Shown here: positions 41,536 through 51,344 of the stretch, one piece after another | How positions within the stretch are numbered: the stretch's first letter is position 1 | How the letters are laid out: each line of letters starts with the position of its first letter | Source: Ophiobolus disseminans | Lineage: Eukaryota; Ascomycota; Dothideomycetes; Pleosporales; Phaeosphaeriaceae | NCBI GenBank assembly: GCA_010093685.1 | Contig: MU006251.1 | Span: forward strand, 62,001-126,000 | Direction of reading: 5' to 3' | Length of the DNA: 64,000 nucleotides | Program-made: the position numbers and the translations under genes | The notes under the pieces: generated by a model | What the model saw: only the letters and a program-made list of their open reading frames with translations | Database searches by the model: none | Told to the model about the DNA's origin: nothing

Positions 41536-43038
41536 TTAGTCTACTCCACCCACTAAATACTCTCCGACTTCCAGATTCACACTCCGTCCCAGTGCACGCA
41601 CATATTCCCAGCCGAATCCAACTCTCCACCTTCCCCCGCCCTCCAACGCGTCGTTACTTCCTGCTCCTGCTCGAACCAACAGCCGCAAACTCGTCAGCGT
41701 CGCGATTTGCGTGTATACATCTGCCACCTGCGGTACACTTCCATCCAACAACGCTCTGAATATCGCCAACAGCCTATCCAGCGGGAACGGACTAGGTGTC
41801 AATAAGTGTCTAGATATCTTCCTCGCCTTCGTAGCGTTCGCAACGGTATTCGTCGTCCTACGACGGTTCTTGCGCTTATCCGTGTGCTTCATGAAGTACG
41901 TTATATCTGTTCTGGAAGGGTTGTACGAAGCGAGGTATGCGGCGATGAGGAGGTGCGTTGTGTAGAAGGGGAGGGCGTGGGCCGGGGTGCGTGCGATGCG
42001 TTTCTTGCTGGGCGTTGAGGGCTCGAGGGGGTTGGTGGTAGGTGTTTCTCCTGTATTGATGATCCTGTCGAGAACGCTATCTTCGAGCTGGAATAGATGC
42101 CGCCTGTTAATTATGAGGCGCGAGAAGTCGCGTGTGCCGAATTGGCCGGACATAACGGGCTCGACGAATGGGCGCCATAGCTTCATGCAACAAGAGCGAA
42201 AACTAAGCAAGTCCCGCCCGGTGTGCTTGCTGAGACTGTCGAATACGGCGGATATGAAGCGTGACCAGAGCCAGGCGTCGTCTTCGGCGGCGAGGTCGGG
42301 CGTGTAGTCCGGAGAGTCTTCGGCGGAGGGGGCTGTGAGGAAGGTCTTGGGCGGGTTGTGTGTGAGTATGGCGAGGAGCTGAGGGCGGGTGTAGGGCGGG
42401 AAGGAGAGCGTGGGTGTGCTGGGGTGGTGGAGGGAGGAGGGTGGCAGCGGGAGCGTCGTCGTGAGTATGAGGGAGAGGTTGGGTATCTGGAGGTTGTTAG
42501 TCACGTGTCGTCTGAAGTGATGTGATGCTGAAACGTACGGATTCTCCCAATCGTCCTAGAGCTGCAATCAATGTGCCTCCTGCTTCCCGAAGCTTATCCA
42601 CCGCATCTAAAACCAGCACAAACTTCCCTCGACCTTCCAGCAGCTTCGCCAGGTTGACACATAAAGCACTCAGATTCTCGGTCCGCGCATATGGCCTCCT
42701 ATCAATCTTCTCATCATGGTGTTCATCTAGCGCATCGAGTGAAGATGCCACCACGCGCTCGAGCAGGTGTCGCGCGGTGACGCATTCGCGGACATTGATC
42801 ATGGCATGAGGGATGCCCGAGAGGTGGAAGTAGGATCGCAGTATCGAGGATTTACCCGTAGCTGTAAGACCGTGGACATTGAGGAACGATGGTGAAGGGA
42901 GATGTGCCTGTGTTGTTAGTGTGCGCCGTGTTTGAGAGTCGATTGACATACGGTATAGAGCGCTGCAAGGTACTGAATGTGCTGATCGCGGCACTGAAAC
43001 TCGGAAATGAGTTGCGCAATGATCTCGTCGGGTAGCAT
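41536..43038 (-). CDS. ORC5: origin recognition complex subunit 5
   Basis: Exons are 43038-42952, 42907-42539 and 42486-41536. The introns are 44 nt (GTATGT..ACAG) and 52 nt (GTACGT..CTCCAG), both phase 0. The product is 468 aa. The N-terminus MLPDEIIAQLISEFQCRDQHIQYLAALY matches the Orc5 start. The Walker A motif follows directly (VHGLTATGKSS) and the Walker B-like strand is FVLVLDAVDKL. The C-terminal third has the Orc5-specific helical domain with LPFYTTHLLIAAYLASYNP, including the conserved KYLLIAAYLASYN-type segment, and a Lys/Arg-rich RKNRRR stretch. Orc5 is an AAA+ subunit of the six-protein complex that marks replication origins. The short first exon is needed for a full N-terminus. 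Confidence 0.94.
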
Positions 43039-43489
43039 CGTTGTTTTGTTAGTCGTGAGGTATGAGGCGATGATAGTGAAGATTGAAGCTGGAGTGCTTG
43101 AGGTACGCGCTACTCTAGCGCGAATCGCGATGGCACGTGCCTGTCAACCAACCGGATCTCGAAAGCACCCGACTCTACCAACTATTCTCAGCCCATCCGT
43201 TCTTCAAAACACGACTTATGGACACGCTCATGCGCACAAACGTCGGAAGCTTTATTCTTGATCAAGCAGGCATGGGGAGCCACATTCAGCGCGCGGTTCA
43301 GTGTGTAGATACGCCTGACAGCTGACTCCGCCACCGTGTCCCAGGCTGCATACTCAGCCTTGTCACACGCATTTCACACATAAATGTCGAAGACATGCCC
43401 CGCATTCAGCCTGGAACGTCAATTGCGAAACTCATCACTTTTTGCTAATCACACACGATTCCTAAAGAGTGTCAAGTCCTGATCTCACG
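43039..43489. other. intergenic
   Basis: 451 bp between divergent ORC5 and the STAND pseudogene. Two short plus-strand frames here are not supported by composition or splice sites. Confidence 0.45.
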
Positions 43490-46018
43490 ATGGAGGCCAC
43501 TGCCAGCATTATCGCCATTACCGAACTATGCGAAAAGCTCATCAAATACATCAATAGTGTGTCTGGAGCTAAAAACGATTGAAGCCGACTACGCGATCAA
43601 GTGAGAGCGTGTAGCATGCTTCTTTTGCAGCTCAGAGACCAGATAGAGTATGCGGACGAAGGCACGGTTTGGTCAAATACCATATATATTCTGAAGACCC
43701 CCCTAAAACGCCTTCACAATGCTCTGGAGTTGGCTGCTCAGAAGCTTCATCGCAAGGACGACATGGTAGAGAAGTTGAAATGGCCGTTCAAAGAGAAGAA
43801 AGTCCAGAAGTTGATTGAAACGATCGAGAGTGAGAAATCTCTACTACGGTTGGCCCTACAGAACGACTCTTCGAGACTGCTACAACAGATCAACATATGC
43901 TCTAGGGCGAATGAAACACACCTTACAGAGCTTATAGCTCTGTTGTCGTCACAAAACGCGAGCGTCGACGCCGACTTGGTATACATCAAGGACGCTCTCC
44001 TCGTGGTACATGACTCCAACCTGAGGCTCAACGAAAGTGTGCGAACCATTGGACAACTTCAAACCACGCAGGCCTCTTCAGAGCTGCGCCAGAAAATCTT
44101 GAAGTGGTTGTCTGCGATCGGCCACTTCGCGCAACAAAACGATAAACTTTCACGGTGACAATATGTAACATGCAACTGGTTTTTACAGGCTGCACACTAT
44201 CAAACTTGGTTAAACACACCCGTGGAGATATTGTTCTGTCCTGGTATTCCCGGGGCAGGAAAGACAATCTTAACTGCCATCGTGGTAGCCGAACTCTACA
44301 AACGGTATCACCAGAACCCTGACGTTGCGGTGGTCTTTTACTACTGCGACTACATTCGCAGCAAAGAGCAAACGGTAGATGACATCCTACTGAGCATTGT
44401 AAAGCAGCTGGTAGGAGCTCGAACGCCTTTGTCGGCGAACATGCAGAACTTATACAAACGGCACGAGGAAGACCAGAGCCGATCATTGCACGAAGAGATA
44501 CTACATGCTCTCCAAGACGAACTTGCGTTCCATTCGAAAACGTATCTTCTGATCGACGCATTGGATGAATGCTCCGACGGCGCAAGGCTCCTTCAGAAAC
44601 TCACCAAGACCTTTGATGCGTTCGCACTCAACATATTGGCGACTTCGCGCTTCATACCCGAGATTATTGCGGAGTTTCAAGAAGCCAAGACTGTTGAAAT
44701 ACGCGCGGACGAGTCGCACGTGGAAGCGTACCTCACGGCGCACAGAGAGAAATTTCCCTGGTTTGTGCAATCAAACTGTACATTGCAGGATGAGATCAAG
44801 GTCGAAATCGTGAGTGCGGTCGAGGGAATGTCAGTCCTCTTATTCCACATTAGTATGCGGTCTTAGTCTTAACAGGTTTCTCCTCGCCTACCTCCATCTC
44901 GACTCTCTTGTCGGGAAACGGTCAATCAAAGCGCTTCGAAATTCCCTCGACACACTTATGAGTGGCTCCGGCGCCTACGGTTCTGCCTACACGACTGCAA
45001 TGGACCGAATCCAAAGTCAAGCGACAGACCAAGCAAATCTCGGAAAGCAAACGCTTGCATGGATTGTCCATGCTAAGCGATACCTCACCACGCTCGAACT
45101 TCAAGAAGCGCTCGGTGTGGAGGTCGGTGAGAATGGGCTGGATAAAGATAATTGTCCGGACGTTGACACATGGTGTCGGCCTGTGCTGGCCTCGTCACAG
45201 TCGACGAAGCAACTAATGTCATCCGACTCGTTCACTACACCACCCAAGAATACTTCGATCGAACACGACAAACCTGGTTTCCGAACGCGGAAGACACAAT
45301 CACGGAAATCTGCACTACATACATGTCTTTTGATTGTTTCGAGTCAAGTTACATTGACGAAAGATATCAATCTTGCCAACGAGGTCCAGGATTGTATGGT
45401 CATGCGGCAGTGAATTGGGGATATCATGCTAAACTTTCTGCGGCTGCGCTTCCACATGTCACCGAATTTCTGGCACGACCGAAACATGTAGCGGCATCAG
45501 GAGAGTATTTGTACCGGCGCAGTCGATCCCCTCGTTACGTTGCCACTGAAGAAGACAACGCTGAAATTGTAGGGCCACCAATGACTGGGTTGGACTTGTC
45601 GGCCTGGTTTGGTCTCGATGAGGTCATGCTCGCAGTTCTTCGAATCATTGGTACCGCCGACCCTCGGGACTCGAGTGATACCATACGGTCCACATCGCTG
45701 ATGTTCGCTATATATCGCGGCCACGAGAATGCTGCCGCCCTGCTTCTTGAGTGGGATGCTACATCTCACACAGAAAATGACATGGGATATACCGCATTGT
45801 CGTTGGCGGCGTGCAGGGGGCATGAAGCCATTGTCAGACAACTTCTTGCCAGCCGCGCGCCTATAGATGACGGGCGTGTGAGCCTCGCAACATTGCCATT
45901 AGCGAGCCATTGGAGGAATTCGATGATTGCAACTGACACAGGCATGCCCCCCAAGCTATCGGTTAAACCTCCAGTAATACTAAGGCCAAAGCCAGACGCG
46001 ATTATTATGCCGTTATGA
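43490..46018 (+). pseudogene. STAND/NLR-like protein (helical N-domain, NACHT, ankyrin), inactivated
   Basis: Starts at ATG 43490 (MEATASIIAITELCEKLIKY). A TGA at 43580-43582 interrupts after AKND, and a second TGA at 44156-44158 follows KLSR; the frame is otherwise continuous on both sides of each. Both look like CGA to TGA changes. The NACHT domain follows: P-loop CPGIPGAGKT (about 44240-44270) and Walker B YLLIDALDECSD (about 44545-44580). An intron 44830-44875 leads to FLLAYLHLDSL and the winged-helix segment LAWIVHAKRYLTTLELQEAL. Near 45166-45170 one base is missing, shifting the frame before VSACAGLVTVDEATNVIRLVHYTTQEYF. Ankyrin-type repeats (TSLMFAIYRGHENAAALLLE, GYTALSLAACRGHEAIVRQLL) end abruptly at about 45870. 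Intact relatives are thought to act in allorecognition or defence. Confidence 0.88.
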
Positions 46019-46711
46019 ATAGGTCGGCTGGTTTCAAGTACGTGCAAATCCCAAGCTAGACTGCAGAGCGCTGGTCGTGAAGATTGGCCTGCACAAGCAA
46101 CGAAAAACATTATTCATGGTTTTTCGGCGGTGGTGAATATGGAATCAGTCGGACTCCTGATTGCCAGAAGGAGAGATCGTTTATCGTCGGCCGGGGAAGT
46201 CTCACTCTTGTTATTTGCCTTAGAGGTAGCTGTGAGAGGCTCGTATATGATGGGCTTAGCGTGGGACACGGTTTAGGCGAGGCAATAAACCCGGCGGACT
46301 TGAATGTTGCTCTAGCGCTATGTAGCAGTGTGGGGAAGTTCCCGTCCTCTCGAGACAGGCGGAATGGACTTAGCGCTTATGCGTCAGCTAATCCTTCACC
46401 CTGAAGACTGCTTGGCGGGATGCCTTATCTAAGCCACCGTATAAAGAACAGCGTGCACCTAGAAGCAATGAGTTATAACTACTTAGGTGTTCAGCTCAAG
46501 ATCTAAGAAGAGTATCAGCCGAGACGATTGTATCGGTATCACCACGCGACCCTCATACGCAACCTTTTACCACTTCCCAGGACACCTCCAACGTATCGCT
46601 TCAAAGTAGGCCCAATTAGAGACCGAGCGTATACAGGCCCTACCTAGAGCACGCGCGTGTCGTCTTCTCATCTTCAACACGATACCAACTCGCCTGTGGC
46701 TCTCCCGAACC
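46019..46711. other. intergenic, may hold the lost 3' part of the STAND gene
   Basis: 693 bp with no supported gene. The ankyrin frame loses its repeat character about 150 bp before 46018, and I could not pick the repeat up again in any frame in this stretch. The 3' end may have been deleted or replaced. Confidence 0.4.
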
Positions 46712-47107
46712 ATGTTTGAGCAATTTGAACTCCGGCACATCCCACCTCTTCTGCTCGCCAGCATCTGGACAGTCGGCGGCCTCATGTCCTTCACCCATGG
46801 TCCAGAAGAAGCGATCCTGACGTATGGTCTGTCCAAAAAAATCGCGTCCTCGCAGGCTGCATGGCCGCTCATCAAGATCGAGGGTTCGCGGATTACGACC
46901 ATTGGCTTGGCCATCTGGGGAATCTACCTAGGAGGGCATCTTGAGGCTATGGATACCTTGCTTGCTTGCATCGGTTGGATGGCGGTAATTGACGGCGTAG
47001 TCTGTGCGAAAGACGGGGCAGCGGGGTCGGCGAGGATGCGAGCATCGTATCAGGGTGTTGTCGCGCTTTGGGGCTGGTTTGGCATGACGTCTGGAAAATA
47101 TATTTAA
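46712..47107 (+). CDS. small four-helix membrane protein, DUF4267-like
   Basis: Single-exon, 131 aa. It has about four hydrophobic segments: near 11-28, 60-78, 84-101 and 112-126. A short loop, THGPEEAILTYGL, follows the first helix, and ARMRASYQG precedes the last. Size and layout fit the small fungal DUF4267 membrane proteins, whose role is unknown. The assignment is by pattern and not certain. Confidence 0.6.
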   Translation: MFEQFELRHIPPLLLASIWTVGGLMSFTHGPEEAILTYGLSKKIASSQAAWPLIKIEGSRITTIGLAIWGIYLGGHLEAMDTLLACIGWMAVIDGVVCAKDGAAGSARMRASYQGVVALWGWFGMTSGKYI

Positions 47108-47709
47108 GGTCTTTAGTTCCAGGGTCGATTGGTTGTCGTGGTTCCGCTCGTTCCATAAAATAGGTAGACCGGCTCGAATCCTGAAGCGTGGCGCGCTCGT
47201 TCTGATGCCCCTCACCAGCGCTTCACTGACAAGACATTTTTACGATCACGGAGCGTCAAGCCATTTCAGTCTCTCTGAAGACCTGTCTCGTGGAGATGAC
47301 TGAATCGACGATCCTGCAGCCTTTGAGAGCTGGAACCTTGGAATAGATGATCCAGCAGCAGCAACAACAGCCTTTGATGAAATGACGCCATGGCAGTAGG
47401 AGGAGGCGTGGGACACATGGAAGAACTCATGGTATCAAAATTGTTACAACAAATTTCGTGAGCTGCTCAACAATCTTATCAAGCGATCAAGGTGTGGCGG
47501 AGTGATGGGACGGTGGCAAGTGCAGAAAGGACAACGATTACGTCAGCACATGGCTTGTGCGTCTTCGGACGGCGATCATGGCCAACGCGTCGCGACCTCG
47601 CTTCACAACCCACCCGCATCCTGCAATTCCTCGGGGTGGTTTTTGCTTTCGATTCCCGAATATCTCAAGGTGACTATCGCAACTGCGGCTTTATCACCGT
47701 CGAAACTAG
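47108..47709. other. intergenic with possible decayed coding remnant
   Basis: 602 bp. From 47256 one plus-strand frame reads protein-like stretches (SLSEDLSRGDD, DDPAAFESWNLGIDDPAAATT, EEAWDTWKNSWYQN, KFRELLNNLIKR). It is cut by TGA at 47301 and TAG at 47397. After the TAG it stays open into the start of the next gene. It may be a relic of an older gene; there is no family match. Confidence 0.35.
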
Positions 47710-49008
47710 ATGCTGCCACGATTGCGACGCGTTCTCAAACCTTTTCTTGTCGTCTCACCCGTGTTGCTCCTTGCCTTATTGCTAGCTTCCCGACAGGCGT
47801 CAAAAAGGTCAATGCTGTCTGCACCATCACCCAATGAAGTTGCCACTCATCTACTTGCTGAGAAAGGCTTGAGCCTTCAAAGTTTGAAGGTCATCCAGTC
47901 TCTGTGGGCTGGCTACGGTCAGATATGTCATATTACTGCCACACCTGATGGACTTCTGGATGCAAAAGACACGCAGTCGTACATCCTAAAGCTCATAACG
48001 CCGCCGCCGACGAGGGCGAACGATGAGGGCCACACCAGAAAGATACTGAGCTATCAGGTCGAGCAATACTTTTACAGCCACCTAGCGCCACAGCTACCCT
48101 CTTCTGTACCCGTTGCTAAGTGCTTGGGAAGCGTCAATGAGCACCATGCCAATGGTACATCAACTACCGCCATGGTTTTGAGCGACCTGAGGCAGCAGTA
48201 TCCGATCGCGGGCGAGAAGCGAAATGTTCTCTCGTCAGCCCAGGTCAACGCTGCACTCGACTGGCTATCCGGCTTCCATGGCTTTTGGTGGCCGCGCATA
48301 AATGACTTGGACAAATCTCTATTAGTTTTACCACCCTTGGAGGAGGTGCAACGTGATGGCCACGATGCTTCCGAAAAGACGATTTGGCTGAACGGCGGCT
48401 ATACATACCTTGCAACGCGAAGGACAGAGTACACGAGCCTGGCAGAAGATTCTGAGTCCGAGTGGAGCAGCGCTTTAACCAGCCGGAGTGGAAGCGATAC
48501 TCAGTCCATTGCAGAAATGGCTGCAGCGTTCTTGACACCTGCAATACCTGGATCCACGCCAATAGACCACTACCAGACCCTCATCCACGGCGATGTAAAG
48601 TCTGAAAATCTCTTCTCAAGCAAGTTTGGAGACCAACTCGTGTTCTACGACTTCCAGTATACTGGTCTTGGTCTCGGAGTGTGTGATCTAGCCAAGCTCT
48701 TCACCTGTTCCGTGCCACTGAGCATGCTCGTTACTCAGAAGAGCATACCGCATATACTGCCAATGCAGGTCGGCGAAAAATGGTTACTGGAACGCTACTG
48801 GCGTGGATTGAAGAACACTGGCGAGAGGGACTACAGCTGGGACATATTCTTGTTTCATTGGGAGATTGCGCTGGTGGACTGGTTGCGTTTTCAGGCGAGC
48901 TGGGGCTTCTGGGGTAACACGGAATGGCTCGAAGCAAGAGTGAGGCATATTTTGAGCGACGCGGAGTGGAGGAAGGCGTTGAAACGAGCCGTCAATGGCC
49001 ACATATGA
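47710..49008 (+). CDS. kinase-like phosphotransferase (APH / EcKinase-like fold)
   Basis: Single-exon, 432 aa from ATG 47710. The catalytic loop is LIHGDVKSENLF (about 293-304) and the metal-binding segment is VFYDFQYTGLGLGVCDLAKLF (about 314-334). These are the HGDxxxxN and DFQ hallmarks of aminoglycoside-phosphotransferase/ecdysteroid-kinase-like small-molecule kinases. The N-lobe lysine is probably in SYILKLITPP (about 90-99). If translation starts at 47710 the protein gains a basic N-terminus and a membrane helix (about 10-26). A start at the ATG 47812 (MLSAPSPNEVATHLL) would give a soluble enzyme. Both are possible. The substrate is unknown; fungal members are often annotated only by fold. 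Confidence 0.8.
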   Translation: MLPRLRRVLKPFLVVSPVLLLALLLASRQASKRSMLSAPSPNEVATHLLAEKGLSLQSLKVIQSLWAGYGQICHITATPDGLLDAKDTQSYILKLITPPPTRANDEGHTRKILSYQVEQYFYSHLAPQLPSSVPVAKCLGSVNEHHANGTSTTAMVLSDLRQQYPIAGEKRNVLSSAQVNAALDWLSGFHGFWWPRINDLDKSLLVLPPLEEVQRDGHDASEKTIWLNGGYTYLATRRTEYTSLAEDSESEWSSALTSRSGSDTQSIAEMAAAFLTPAIPGSTPIDHYQTLIHGDVKSENLFSSKFGDQLVFYDFQYTGLGLGVCDLAKLFTCSVPLSMLVTQKSIPHILPMQVGEKWLLERYWRGLKNTGERDYSWDIFLFHWEIALVDWLRFQASWGFWGNTEWLEARVRHILSDAEWRKALKRAVNGHI

Positions 49009-49188
49009 GTGACGGTTTTGCACCCTCGATTCGTTGCCTCGCCGTTTCCCTCTCGTGCAGAACCCTATTTACTGAACCGCTGCGCTTCATGACAGCTGGC
49101 ATTCAACAGGGGAAAAAGTTTTATGCGCGCCGCAGGACGTCTCGCGCACATAAAGATATACCAACCTCAGAGTCCTCAAGTATGAAAG

Positions 49189-49270
49189 CCCGCTTGGCCA
49201 AGTGGTAAGGCGTCGCACTCGTACAGCTATAAAATGCGAAGATCTCCAGTTCGATCCTGGAAGTGGGCTG
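49189..49270 (+). tRNA. tRNA-Thr(CGT) with short intron
   Basis: The acceptor stem GCCCGCT pairs with AGTGGGC (one G-T), with discriminator T at 49270. The D arm is GCC/GGC around AAGTGGTAA (A box). The anticodon stem is TCGCA/TGCGA with loop CTCGTA...A, giving anticodon CGT at 49221-49223. The T arm is TCCAG/CTGGA around TTCGATC (B box). The anticodon loop is 17 nt instead of 7, so a 10-nt intron (about 49225-49234) lies one base 3' of the anticodon, the canonical place. A pol III terminator follows. Confidence 0.9.
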
Positions 49271-49288
49271 CAAAGCTTTCAAAGATGT

Positions 49289-49295
49289 TTTTTTG
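49289..49295 (+). terminator. pol III T-run terminator
   Basis: A run of seven T starts 18 nt after the tRNA 3' end, on the same strand. Confidence 0.85.
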
Positions 49296-49437
49296 TTGAT
49301 TGTATTTGCTACATCTCTTAACTCGGCAGACAGCAACAGCGACACCCAATGCTAAAACTACACACGGCTCAAAAGAAAGATGAACAAGGAGGAGATGAAA
49401 CGATCATACAACGAACAACAATCATGCGTCCGTCTTC

Positions 49438-51048
49438 TCAAGAATTTGAGGTCAGTAGGCTTCCTTCCCTCGAGATAGGAAACGCTCCAGGGCACGCCGA
49501 TTGCCGTTCATATTTCAACGCTGTTTCGAAATTTGTCCGCAGCTCCGAGTCCGGCTTCGACTGTGCGCTACAAAGGCTTAACGCTGGCGATGCGCTCCGA
49601 TCTGGCCCTAATACGGTAGCTTGGCTTATGGCCAAATTATCGGGGCTCTGGCTTGTGATTGCCGCCAATGTCTGGGGACTATTGGTGTGAAGGGGTGGAG
49701 GAGTCTTACGACTTGGAGCTTTGGCCCACACATCGTCACCGTTCAACGTCTGTGTCGTGTGGACGAGGTCTTCGGATAGTGTACCGTCCATCGTCTGAGC
49801 GATACCTGGCTGAGACTGGCCTGGTCTGCTGAAACCGACCCATCCCTTTCCCGTCTGCTCCTTCAGAGCACGAGCCGCCTCTATACGACGCTGTTCCCAA
49901 TCGACAAACCGAATGTCGTTTACCTCGACGTGCTTCGTGACTTCCTTGGAGTCTTTCAGCGATTGTTCACGCTCCTGGCCGCATCTCTTAGCTCTCCTCT
50001 GGTCTGCTGCAGGGATGTGCTTCTTGTAGCACATGGCTGGGGTATCATGGATATGGTAAGTGCACCCAGCTTCTTGAGGTGCCGAAGGTCCCGTTTCTGG
50101 AGCTAGTCGGCGCAGAGCAGCCTCGAGCATTGAGTGGGCAAATGCGGGCGGCAGTTCGGGCATGTTCAAGCTGCTCGCGGTCTCAACCCCCGCATCAATG
50201 CATCGATCGACCACGAAGCGTTTCAGCGATTCCGATATCTTCCCTGGGCTTGCTGAGAATAAGTGCTCGATGGTGTAGACATCGGCGCATACATTCCTCT
50301 CCACCTTCTCTAGCAAGATGTCAAGGACGTGATCCGAGAACGCCGGTGCGCCGATAGTGTAGCCGAGTGTATGTGCATTCATCAGTGGCCAGTGCATTCG
50401 CCACGTATGTATGGCATGGAGCTTCGAGGAAGACCCGTGTGCCACCTGCTCCCTCGACGATATGATACCGGTATGAAGCCAGATCCGGTAAATTTCGAAA
50501 GCACCAGGATCGACATCCTCCAACGACATGTATTTGTCACTCTCCTCTCCTGCAGATGTACGGAAGTGTATCTGGGACAAAAAGTTTGCCAGTATCGGGA
50601 GGCTTGTCGCTGACGCCTGTACGAATCTCTGCACAAAATACTGGGACGCAGGGTTACGTACACCGAGGAGGAGGCTCACCATCTCCTGCCGTGGTTCGTG
50701 GTCTTTATCGTTCGTCGAGATCTGCGGCTGGCCCTCAGGTTCGATTGGTTTGCTGTCGTCATCATCGGCCATGTATGATCGCGTGGTAGATGTATCCCTA
50801 AGTGTGGCACGGCATGATCTAGTCAATGTCCGCAGCACCGCCTGCTCATCTCCTTGGGCGGATTTTGGACCCTCGCCCTTGCCTTCTTCGATCCAGGCTC
50901 CCACAGTTGAAGCATCGACAACTGCTGTGTCTTTCTCTTTCTTGTCGGCGTTGACGTCTCCGCGAAGCTGTCGGGCTTCGGTTTGCTCCGGCTTCTTGAT
51001 GGTGTTGCCTTTGGGCGTCGATGGTTTCTTCGACCTGAAGAACCCCAT
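49438..51048 (-). CDS. BTB/POZ-like domain protein
   Basis: Single-exon, 536 aa from the ATG at 51048 (MGFFRSKKP); the frame continues upstream without an ATG. The N-terminal 120 residues are charged and disordered. A fungal-type BTB core follows: VSLLLGV..., then YMSLEDVDPGAFEIYRIWLHTGII, the strand-helix signature of this family. Next come a helical region with HVLDILLEKVERN and FVVDRCIDAG and a Cys/His cluster CTYHIHDTPAMCYKKH. The tail is low-complexity. Such proteins usually act as oligomerising adaptors, sometimes for CUL3. It is transcribed divergently from a second BTB-like gene with the same domain order, indicating an old inverted duplication. Confidence 0.75.
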   Translation of the reverse strand: MGFFRSKKPSTPKGNTIKKPEQTEARQLRGDVNADKKEKDTAVVDASTVGAWIEEGKGEGPKSAQGDEQAVLRTLTRSCRATLRDTSTTRSYMADDDDSKPIEPEGQPQISTNDKDHEPRQEMVSLLLGVRNPASQYFVQRFVQASATSLPILANFLSQIHFRTSAGEESDKYMSLEDVDPGAFEIYRIWLHTGIISSREQVAHGSSSKLHAIHTWRMHWPLMNAHTLGYTIGAPAFSDHVLDILLEKVERNVCADVYTIEHLFSASPGKISESLKRFVVDRCIDAGVETASSLNMPELPPAFAHSMLEAALRRLAPETGPSAPQEAGCTYHIHDTPAMCYKKHIPAADQRRAKRCGQEREQSLKDSKEVTKHVEVNDIRFVDWEQRRIEAARALKEQTGKGWVGFSRPGQSQPGIAQTMDGTLSEDLVHTTQTLNGDDVWAKAPSRKTPPPLHTNSPQTLAAITSQSPDNLAISQATVLGPDRSASPALSLCSAQSKPDSELRTNFETALKYERQSACPGAFPISREGSLLTSNS

Positions 51049-51344
51049 GGTCACTCCCGAATTTGTACAAGAGTAGAAGATTGTGGAATAGGTTATGAGA
51101 AGATGGAGTATATGATGGTGGCGACTATTGAATATCGGCAATGCGTTTGCAGACAAGCAGACAAGCAGTCACAGCACAGAACTTGACATTACTACCGTCT
51201 GTCACGTCAACAAGTTTAACTTCAACGTCCGCATGTACATACAAATTGGTACGGACATCACATTCCGAGAAAGTGTGAACGCGAAGATGGGCTGCGTAAG
51301 TATTTCTTGCAGTGTATCAAGACCTCGCAAACACCCTACAGTGC

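Noticed and set aside
44156..44215. Intron that would remove the TGA at 44156 (donor GTGACA, acceptor TTTTTACAG)
   Set aside because: The sites look good, but the junction leaves the wrong phase and runs into a stop within nine codons. The same frame on both sides without splicing reads continuous STAND sequence.
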